This document shows, piece after piece, positions 1 to 6,044 of a stretch of DNA of 7,534 nt. Source of the stretch: Chromatiales bacterium (GTDB lineage Bacteria > Pseudomonadota > Gammaproteobacteria > UBA6429 > Thiohalophilaceae); the NCBI GenBank assembly GCA_027057985.1, contig JALUTJ010000504.1:1-7534 (forward strand). The letters run 5' to 3'. Under the pieces are notes generated by a model. The model made no database searches and was not told the origin of the DNA. It saw only the letters and a program-made list of their open reading frames with translations. Position 1 is the first letter of the stretch. Each line of letters begins with the position of its first letter. The position numbers and the translations under genes were made by a program.

Positions 1-447
1 GATCGTTTTCGCCACCATATTCATGCTTCAAGGGAAACCGGGAAACCCCTGATTATCCATATGCGAGAAGCCACCGAAGATACACTACGCATTTTAAAAG
101 AAGAAAAAGCCGATGAAGTCGGCGGTGTCATGCATTGCTTCGTTGAGGACTGGGAAGTAGCACAACGCGCCATGGATTTGAATTTCGATATTTCTTTTTC
201 GGGTATCGTCACCTTTAAAAATGCACAGGCCCTGCAGGAGGTTGCACAAAAAGTCCCTGCCGAGAGAATGCTGGTTGAAACCGACTCACCTTATCTTGCC
301 CCGGTGCCATTTCGTGGCAAAAGCAACCAGCCAGCTTACGTGGTTCACGTTGCAGAAAAGATTGCCGAGCTCAGGGATATCGATATTGAAGAAGTCGCCA
401 GACTAACCACGCAAAACTATCAGAACCTGTTTGGTGCTATCCAGTAA
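1..447 (+). CDS. TatD-family metal-dependent hydrolase, YcfH-like (3' part)
   Basis: This is the C-terminal 148 residues of a TatD-family hydrolase; the frame is open from base 1 to the TAA at 445-447, and the family is usually about 260 residues, so some 110 residues lie to the left. The ATG at 61 is internal, because family sequence runs through the codons before it. TatD proteins are TIM-barrel metalloenzymes of the amidohydrolase superfamily with reported 3'-5' exonuclease or DNase activity; the physiological role of the YcfH branch is not settled. Visible metal-ligand motifs, counted from base 1, are His20 (in IIHMREA), His45 (in MHCF) and Asp95 (in VETDSPYLAP). The stretches FSGIVTFKNA and ETDSPYLAPVP closely match YcfH as I remember it. 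Residue 21 is Met where relatives usually have Thr (HTR). The gene converges on the fatty-acid operon and has no evident functional link to it. Confidence 0.93.
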   Translation, partial: DRFRHHIHASRETGKPLIIHMREATEDTLRILKEEKADEVGGVMHCFVEDWEVAQRAMDLNFDISFSGIVTFKNAQALQEVAQKVPAERMLVETDSPYLAPVPFRGKSNQPAYVVHVAEKIAELRDIDIEEVARLTTQNYQNLFGAIQ

Positions 448-459
448 CACTTTTCTGAA
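448..459. other. Tail-to-tail junction without visible terminator
   Basis: Only 12 bases separate the TAA of the TatD-type gene from the TAA of the thioesterase gene on the opposite strand. I found no GC-rich hairpin followed by a T run for either direction in the junction or the adjoining gene ends. Transcripts from the two sides therefore probably overlap at their 3' ends or end by a factor-dependent route. The second statement is inference. Confidence 0.6.
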
Positions 460-846
460 TTACATTTTCTTCCTGATAGGGCAGGGTTTACCTTCTTTAT
501 CCAGCGAAACATAAGTGAGCTCAGCTTTGGCGACTGTTTCTGCCTGGTGCTGCCCCCGTTCCCGCTCGGTCACAACATGCAGACCAATGCGAATCGAGGT
601 ATTACCAATATGCAGAATATCTGCATAGATGCTAACAAGATCACCGACCAGCACAGGCTTGATAAAAAGAAACTCGTTTACCGCAACAGTAACGACACGA
701 TTACCGACATAACGGTGGGCCGCAATACTACCTGCAATATCCACCTGGGACATTAACCAGCCACCAAAGATATCCCCCGCCGCATTGGTATCGGCCGGCA
801 TCGGCAGTACGCGAATTTCCGGTTGCTGGTCGGGTTTAATGTCCAC
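460..846 (-). CDS. yciA: YciA-type acyl-CoA thioesterase (hotdog fold)
   Basis: A 128-residue single-domain hotdog thioesterase that hydrolyses acyl-CoA to free acid and CoA in the cytoplasm. The signature PMPADTNAAGDIFGGWLMSQ (residues 16-34, followed by Val-Asp) is nearly the same as in E. coli YciA. Asp36 aligns with the catalytic Asp44 of the Haemophilus influenzae YciA homologue HI0827. A second conserved part is VVTVAVNEFLFIKPVLVGD (residues 51-69). The family acts broadly on short to long acyl-CoAs, so the substrate is not predictable here. The start is GTG at 844-846: a TAG in the same frame at 859-861 rules out a longer protein, and the next Met (residue 16) already lies inside the conserved signature. 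The start overlaps the end of the synthetase gene by 11 bases, so translation is probably coupled. It is the last gene of the beta-oxidation operon. The tail after the conserved domain is short and basic (ends RKKM). Confidence 0.93.
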   Translation of the reverse strand: MDIKPDQQPEIRVLPMPADTNAAGDIFGGWLMSQVDIAGSIAAHRYVGNRVVTVAVNEFLFIKPVLVGDLVSIYADILHIGNTSIRIGLHVVTERERGQHQAETVAKAELTYVSLDKEGKPCPIRKKM

Positions 847-2638
847 GGTAAAGCTCTTCTATTTCTTTAGCATACTTTTCACATATTTTACGGCGTTTAA
901 GTTTAAGTGTAGGGGTGATCAGGCCGTTATCCACTTCCCAGGGTTCAAAATCGAAGTGGGCACGAATAATTTTGGCATAGCCGGGAAAAATATCAAGATA
1001 GGTATTGACCCGCTGTAACAGCGCCTTGTCGACACTCTCTAGCTTGAGCGAGGAAGCATCCGCGGTTACACCCATTGACTGGCTAAAGTCTTGCCATGCT
1101 TCCTTGTTTAGTACAATAATCGCGCTGAGATAAGGCCTGGCCTCACCCAGCACCATAACCTGATCGAACAGGGGATCGCGGGCGATATTCATTTCAATAT
1201 CGGTGGGCGGGACTTTCTCTCCATTGGACATAACAATGATTTCCTTGATACGGCCGGTAATATAGATATGGCCATTCTCAATCTTTGCCCTGTCACCACT
1301 GTGGAACCAGCCATCACTGTCGATAGCATTCCTGGTTGCTTCCTCGTTATGCCAGTAACCCATCATCACTGTTGGACCTTTAACCAGTAATTCATCATCT
1401 TCACCGAGTTTAACCTCTACATTCGGTAACGGTTGACCAACACTAAAGGGATCATTGTTGTTGAGCTTGTTGGTACAGACAATGGGGCTGGTTTCGGTAA
1501 GACCATAACCCTGGGAAATAGTCAGACCTAGACCGATAAAGGTACGGGCTATTTCAGGTGAAAGGGCAGCACCACCGGAAATGGCGATACGTAAGCGGCC
1601 ACCTAACTTGGCAATAATTTTTGAAGCTACCAGTTTATTTAAAAGAGGCAGGAATAATAGTTTAGGGTGCCAGCTGGCGCGTTTTTGTTGTCGCAGGAAA
1701 CGATGCCAGCCAACGTTTACTGCCCAGCTAAAGAGTTTTCGGGCAATAAAAGACTTGTGACTCAACTGCTCCTGTATCTTGTTATAAACCCGTTCAAAGA
1801 TACGTGGCACGGTAACCAGGATGGTTGGTGCAATATTAATGAGATCTTCGGCAAGATCTTCTATCGAACGAGCATAGGCAATACGGGCCCCGATGACCAT
1901 CGGCATATAATATCCTGCGGTACGTTCAAACATATGCGATAAAGGCAGGAAGGACAGGAACAGGTCATTTTCATCGAAGTATTCAAAAATTGCCCCGGAA
2001 TAAGCATTGAGGAAGATATTGTAATGACTCAGCATCACGCCCTTGGGGCGGCCGGTTGTTCCTGATGTGTAGACAATCGTGGCAAGGTCGTCACTGTCTA
2101 CCTTGACCCGCTCGATGGTTTCGGTATAAGAGGGCAGCCAGTCATTAGCCTGTTTCAGTAGCGGGTGGGAATAGCCGGTGATATTAGCATGCGTCACGAT
2201 ACGCTTAAGATTGGGTAATTCCTGTTGTAGTTGCTGGTTCAATAAAGAATCGCAACGATCCGGATCCTGGATAAAGAAAATCTTTACATCGGCATCTTCA
2301 AGGATGTATCGGATGTTTTCAGCCCGGTCATTAGTATATACCGGTACCACGACCAGCCCCAGACTATAGGCTGCCTGATCAAAAATAACCCAGTCAGGGC
2401 AGTTGGACATCATAATGGCGACACGATCGCCTTTTTGTAACCCTTCATGACGAAATGCGTTATGCCAGCGTCGTACTTCGCTGGCAATATCATTCCAGCT
2501 CAGATCTATCCATTGTTGCTGTTCCTGATTGAAGTACTGGCAGGCAATTTTCTCAGCTGAGCGTTTAACCCGTTCATAGAAAAGATCGGATAAATTACTT
2601 GCAGATATTGGTGTGATATAGTCCTGCTTCTCTGTCAT
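836..2638 (-). CDS. Long-chain acyl-CoA synthetase (AMP-forming, FAA1/COG1022 type)
   Basis: A 600-residue ANL-superfamily enzyme that activates fatty acids with ATP and CoA, giving acyl-CoA, AMP and pyrophosphate. Counted from the chosen ATG, the phosphate-binding motif YTSGTTGRPKG is at residues 190-200, YGLTETSP at 378-385, HSGD at 446-449, and the hinge region GRIKEIIVMSNGEKVPP at 462-478. The C-terminal LITPTLKLKRRKI (573-585) holds the lysine expected to act in adenylation. The TPTLKLKR ending and overall length place it with FAA1-type synthetases rather than E. coli FadD. The frame can be opened by a TTG at 2678-2680, but that would overlap the upstream gene by 28 bases and add 14 residues of no recognisable character; the ATG at 2636-2638 has AAGGG 8 bases before it and starts just after the upstream stop. 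The gene lies 14 bases after the FadJ-like gene and overlaps the thioesterase gene. No transmembrane segment is evident. Chain-length preference cannot be read from the sequence. Confidence 0.94.
   Translation of the reverse strand: MTEKQDYITPISASNLSDLFYERVKRSAEKIACQYFNQEQQQWIDLSWNDIASEVRRWHNAFRHEGLQKGDRVAIMMSNCPDWVIFDQAAYSLGLVVVPVYTNDRAENIRYILEDADVKIFFIQDPDRCDSLLNQQLQQELPNLKRIVTHANITGYSHPLLKQANDWLPSYTETIERVKVDSDDLATIVYTSGTTGRPKGVMLSHYNIFLNAYSGAIFEYFDENDLFLSFLPLSHMFERTAGYYMPMVIGARIAYARSIEDLAEDLINIAPTILVTVPRIFERVYNKIQEQLSHKSFIARKLFSWAVNVGWHRFLRQQKRASWHPKLLFLPLLNKLVASKIIAKLGGRLRIAISGGAALSPEIARTFIGLGLTISQGYGLTETSPIVCTNKLNNNDPFSVGQPLPNVEVKLGEDDELLVKGPTVMMGYWHNEEATRNAIDSDGWFHSGDRAKIENGHIYITGRIKEIIVMSNGEKVPPTDIEMNIARDPLFDQVMVLGEARPYLSAIIVLNKEAWQDFSQSMGVTADASSLKLESVDKALLQRVNTYLDIFPGYAKIIRAHFDFEPWEVDNGLITPTLKLKRRKICEKYAKEIEELYRGH
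854..859 (-). promoter_or_regulatory. Ribosome binding site for the GTG-started thioesterase gene
   Basis: On the minus strand GAAGAG stands 7 bases before the GTG. It is a partial match to the anti-Shine-Dalgarno target and lies inside the last codons of the synthetase gene. It supports the GTG start and coupling to translation of the upstream gene. Confidence 0.5.
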
Positions 2639-2646
2639 AACGCATG

Positions 2647-2651
2647 CCCTT
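2647..2651 (-). promoter_or_regulatory. Ribosome binding site deciding the synthetase start
   Basis: AAGGG on the minus strand lies 8 bases before the ATG at 2636-2638 and within a few bases of the stop codon of the FadJ-like gene. This favours that ATG over the upstream in-frame TTG at 2678-2680. Another ATG at 2643-2645 is in a different frame that soon stops. Confidence 0.6.
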
Positions 2652-2652
2652 G

Positions 2653-4692
2653 TTATTGACTCGGCTGAATACTTTCCCAACCGGCATCAGGTTTAAAGCG
2701 ATCTCCATATTTTTGTTCAAGTTGCCTTAGCATGGCTAGCAGGTTTTCCTGCCCCTTATATTCGATATAGTGTAAGGGACCACCTGTGAACGGGGCAAAA
2801 CCAGTGCCAAAGATAATGCCTGCATCGATCAGGTCTTCAGACTCTGCCACTTTCTCGCGAAGGCAGGCAATGGTTTCATTGAGCAGGCGCGCAATGAGTC
2901 GATTTTGAATATCTTCATCACTTACCGGGCTGTTGCTAATAGAAGGTTTAACTGCCTTGCCTTTTTTGAATTCATAAAACCCCTTGCCGGTTTTCTTACC
3001 CAGCTGTTTTTTATTGACCAGTTCCTGCAGGGTTTTTGAGATACTGATTGGCATGGATTGCGCCAGGTTCTCGGCCACTTTAAGACAGATATCCAGTCCA
3101 ACCGTATCGGCAAGTTCAATCGGGCCCATGGGCATGCCAAACTTAAGCGCAACCTTGTCAATCAGGGCCGGGGGGACACCTTCTTCGTACAGGGTAACGG
3201 CTTCGGTTAAATAGGGCATAAGGATACGATTGACCAGAAACCCGGGGGTACTGGTGACGGGCAGGGGCAGGCGGCGAATATGTTTTGTCAGCGCCATTGC
3301 GGTCTGTTTCGCTTTTTTACTGGTCTTGTTACCAACGACGATTTCAACCAGTGGCATTTTTGCAACCGGGTTAAAGAAATGCAGGCCAACCAGACGATCC
3401 GGTTTTTTCAGGGCCGGGGCAAGCTCTTCAAGTGGAATACTTGAGGTATTCGTGGCAATTATTGTGGTACGCTTGAGCTTTGGTTCAATTTCTCTGAACA
3501 GGTTGCTTTTGACTTCGACATCTTCAAAAATGGCTTCGATGACTACATCGGCTTTGGTCAGGCCATAACCATGAATATCGGGCATTAGCCTGTCCAGTGT
3601 ATTTTTGACTTTGCGCCGATCTTTCAACTTACGCTGGTAGAGTTTTGCGGCACGTTTAAGCACTGCAGCGAGGGTTTCATGGCGTTGATCCTGGATGGTG
3701 ACATCGAAGCCCTGCAGGGCGCACCAGATAGCAATATCACCACCCATAACCCCGCCACCGATAACATGGATATGTTTAACATTGAATGATTTATCCTTGC
3801 CGAGTGACTTCAATGTTTCAGACAGTTTGAAAACCCGGATAAGATTCTGTGCGGTATAACCCAGTAGCAGATGAGCAATGGATTTTGCTTCTTCACGCAG
3901 GTAAGCCTCGCGATTACCAACATACTTTTGCCAGAGATCGATAATGGCATAGGGGGCAGGGTAATGTTCTTTCGCTGCTCTTGCCGCCACTTTTTTACGC
4001 ATCATATTTGCCACCAGCGGGCGAATAAATGAAAGCCGGATAAGTGTTTCCCACCATGGCAGTTTCGCTGTATGAGGCGGGTGTAGTACGGTTTCCCTTG
4101 CGGCTTTTAGCAGGTGACGTTCGGGTACAGCATAATTCACCAGCCCGGTTCGTTTTGCTCTACGGGCATCGAGGGTACGTCCGGTGAGCATCAGGTCCAG
4201 CGCGGCAAAACTGCCCATGCGTTCGATACTACGGATACTGCCGCCGAAACCGGGATGAATACCGAGCTTGACTTCAGGTAGGCCAAGTTTGGCACTGTCC
4301 TGCTCGGCAATGCGATATTTACAGGCCAGCGCCAGTTCTAGCCCGCCACCGAGACAAAAGCCATGAATCAGGGCAATGGTCGGGCAGGGCAGTTTTTCGA
4401 TATTGTTGAAAATACTGTGAGCACGCTGAATATTCTCCAGTGCGGCATCTTCGGAGTCAAAGGTTGTAAATTCATTGATATCAGCGCCGGCAATAAAACC
4501 ACTTTCCTTGTCGGAAAGAAAGACCACACCTTTTGGATTTTCTTCTGCTAATGTGGAGATAATAGCATCGAGTTCAATCAGTGTTTGTTCCCCGAGTGTA
4601 TTGGCACTGCTCTTTGGTATGTCCAGATGTAACCAGGCAATACCTTCATCATCTTTGACAACTTTCCAGTGTTTATAAGTTTTTTTGGCCAT
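2653..4692 (-). CDS. fadJ: Enoyl-CoA hydratase / 3-hydroxyacyl-CoA dehydrogenase, FadJ-like alpha subunit
   Basis: A 679-residue bifunctional beta-oxidation protein that hydrates 2-enoyl-CoA and oxidises the L-3-hydroxyacyl-CoA with NAD+. The N-terminal crotonase domain (about 1-200) has the oxyanion-hole segment SGFIAGADI (64-72) and the two catalytic glutamates, Glu119 in GGGLELALA and Glu140 in GLPEVKLGI. A linker with an aromatic and basic stretch (about 210-255) follows. The dehydrogenase domain begins with a Rossmann motif VIGGGVMGG (310-318) and carries the catalytic pair His438 (GLHFFNPVAKMPLVE) and Glu450, with GFLVNRIL at 484-491. The C-terminal dehydrogenase repeat includes GFAPFTGGP (631-639). 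It is somewhat shorter than E. coli FadJ (714) and FadB (729), but no catalytic element is lost. The ATG start has GGGA 7 bases upstream. It follows the thiolase by 27 bases, as expected for partners of a trifunctional complex. The linker looks more like FadJ than FadB, so the fadJ symbol is by resemblance, not proof of orthology. Confidence 0.94.
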   Translation of the reverse strand: MAKKTYKHWKVVKDDEGIAWLHLDIPKSSANTLGEQTLIELDAIISTLAEENPKGVVFLSDKESGFIAGADINEFTTFDSEDAALENIQRAHSIFNNIEKLPCPTIALIHGFCLGGGLELALACKYRIAEQDSAKLGLPEVKLGIHPGFGGSIRSIERMGSFAALDLMLTGRTLDARRAKRTGLVNYAVPERHLLKAARETVLHPPHTAKLPWWETLIRLSFIRPLVANMMRKKVAARAAKEHYPAPYAIIDLWQKYVGNREAYLREEAKSIAHLLLGYTAQNLIRVFKLSETLKSLGKDKSFNVKHIHVIGGGVMGGDIAIWCALQGFDVTIQDQRHETLAAVLKRAAKLYQRKLKDRRKVKNTLDRLMPDIHGYGLTKADVVIEAIFEDVEVKSNLFREIEPKLKRTTIIATNTSSIPLEELAPALKKPDRLVGLHFFNPVAKMPLVEIVVGNKTSKKAKQTAMALTKHIRRLPLPVTSTPGFLVNRILMPYLTEAVTLYEEGVPPALIDKVALKFGMPMGPIELADTVGLDICLKVAENLAQSMPISISKTLQELVNKKQLGKKTGKGFYEFKKGKAVKPSISNSPVSDEDIQNRLIARLLNETIACLREKVAESEDLIDAGIIFGTGFAPFTGGPLHYIEYKGQENLLAMLRQLEQKYGDRFKPDAGWESIQPSQ

Positions 4693-4719
4693 TTGATTAT
4701 CCCGATTCGTTAGCCTGAA

Positions 4720-6030
4720 TTATTTACCACGTTCAACCAGCATACTGCCACCCTGACCACCACCAATACAGAGTGTGGCGATACCACGTTTTGCCTTGTT
4801 CTGCTCCAGCACGTGCAAAAGATGCAGTACGATGCGCGCACCACTGGCACCTACAGGATGTCCCAGGCTGACACCCCCGCCATCGACATTCAGTCGGGCC
4901 CTGTCGATACTGCCCAGGGCTTTATCGAGTTCGAGTTCAGCTTTGCAGTAATCCTCATCTTCCCATGCGGCAAGGCAGGCAAGTACCTGTCCTGCAAAGG
5001 CTTCATTAATTTCCCAGTAATCGATATCATCGAGAGCTAGTTCATTACGGGTGAGAATGGGAGTTGTGGCATGCACCGGGCCCAGCCCCATCTGTGCCGG
5101 TTCCAGTCCGGCCCAGTGACTGTCGATAATCCTGCCCATGACAGGTAATTTGAATTCTTTTATTGCCGCTTCACTGGCCAGTAACAGCATGGCCGCACCA
5201 TCGGTAATCTGGGCGCTGTTGCCTGCCGTAACATTACCAAACTGGCGATCGAAGACCGGGCGAAGTTTAGCCAGTTTTTCTACTGTTGAATCGGCACGAA
5301 CACCATCATCTTCGAGATAGGCATGTCCTTTGTTATCATAAATGGCTTCAATCTCGGTTAAACGGTTTTCTTTTTGTGCAGCAGCCAGGCGCAGATGACT
5401 TTCGACGGCATAGCTGTCCATGGCATGTCTATCGATACCAAAGCGATGCGCAATATTTTCTGCGGTCTGTCCCATGGATAGCCCAACTACCGGGTCGGTT
5501 AAACCGCGTAATAAACCAATAATGGGTTTGAGCATACGCGGCTTGAACGAGGCAAAGGCTTTGAGTCTATCCGGCAAGGTTTTTGCCATTGACAACCGAC
5601 CCAGAAAAGCCACCATGTCATGGTTATAGAGCACCGGGGCATGGCTCATGGATTCGATGCCGCCGGCCAGTACCAGGTTAGCTCGTCCCAGCGCAATGTC
5701 CTTGGCGGCGGAATCCAGTGCCTGCATGCCAGAGGCACAGTTACGCTGTACGGTCCAGCCGGGGACTTTCTTGCCACAGCCAAGTCGAAGTGCAAAAACA
5801 CGACCGATATTGGCTTCATCTGGTCCGGGCATCATGCAGCCAACGACAACTTCATCAAGCTGATCGGCATTAAAGGGTTGTCTTGCCATTAAAGGCCGTC
5901 CGCAGCCCAGTGCAAGGTCAACCGCGGCAAAGGGACCGGGTTTGCCCCGCGCTTTTAAGAACGGGGTACGACTGCCATCAACGATATAGACGGGTTCGGG
6001 TATGCTTTTTTTCTCTACGGGATTATCCAT
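4720..6030 (-). CDS. fadI: 3-ketoacyl-CoA thiolase, FadI-like beta subunit
   Basis: A 436-residue thiolase that cleaves 3-ketoacyl-CoA with CoA to acetyl-CoA and a shortened acyl-CoA. The nucleophile is Cys98 in QRNCASGMQAL; the other active-site motifs are NEAFA (342-346), His391 in GGGVSLGHPVGASGAR, and Cys421 in CIGGGQGGSM. Residues about 131-187 form a loop longer than in AtoB-type thiolases, rich in basic and hydrophobic residues (for example MAKTLPDRLKAFASFKPRML), similar to the loop in E. coli FadI and mitochondrial HADHB that is linked to membrane association. Length equals that of E. coli FadI (436). The active-site motifs, however, are closer to the AtoB/acetyl-CoA acetyltransferase style than to FadI itself, so the symbol is tentative. 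The ATG follows the fadE stop by 14 bases; the upstream ribosome site is weak (CCGGAC, with GGA 9 bases before the ATG), which suggests reinitiation after fadE. An A7 run lies in codons 7-9. Confidence 0.92.
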   Translation of the reverse strand: MDNPVEKKSIPEPVYIVDGSRTPFLKARGKPGPFAAVDLALGCGRPLMARQPFNADQLDEVVVGCMMPGPDEANIGRVFALRLGCGKKVPGWTVQRNCASGMQALDSAAKDIALGRANLVLAGGIESMSHAPVLYNHDMVAFLGRLSMAKTLPDRLKAFASFKPRMLKPIIGLLRGLTDPVVGLSMGQTAENIAHRFGIDRHAMDSYAVESHLRLAAAQKENRLTEIEAIYDNKGHAYLEDDGVRADSTVEKLAKLRPVFDRQFGNVTAGNSAQITDGAAMLLLASEAAIKEFKLPVMGRIIDSHWAGLEPAQMGLGPVHATTPILTRNELALDDIDYWEINEAFAGQVLACLAAWEDEDYCKAELELDKALGSIDRARLNVDGGGVSLGHPVGASGARIVLHLLHVLEQNKAKRGIATLCIGGGQGGSMLVERGK

Positions 6031-6044
6031 AATATTGGGTCCGG

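Noticed and set aside
61..63. ATG at 61 as the start of a 128-residue protein
   Set aside because: The same frame is open from base 1 and encodes TatD-family sequence, including a metal-ligand His just before this Met.
448..475. Bidirectional intrinsic terminator at the convergent gene ends
   Set aside because: No stem of useful length followed by a T run could be drawn on either strand.
785..1018. Plus-strand open frame across the thioesterase-synthetase overlap
   Set aside because: Both genes on the other strand are clear family members here, and this frame has no convincing ribosome site or known motif.
2639..2680. TTG at 2678-2680 as the start of the acyl-CoA synthetase (614 residues)
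   Set aside because: It would overlap the upstream gene by 28 bases and add 14 residues of no recognisable domain; the ATG at 2636-2638 has a good AAGGG site 8 bases upstream and sits just past the upstream stop.
3230..3568. Plus-strand open frame of 112 codons with a hydrophobic stretch, opposite the FadJ-like gene
   Set aside because: It is antisense to the conserved dehydrogenase domain; the hydrophobic run follows from the codons of that domain read backwards.
4693..4719. Possible promoter or regulator site in the 27-base gap between the thiolase and FadJ-like genes
   Set aside because: The gap holds only a weak ribosome site; there is no room for -35 and -10 boxes within it and no inverted repeat was seen.
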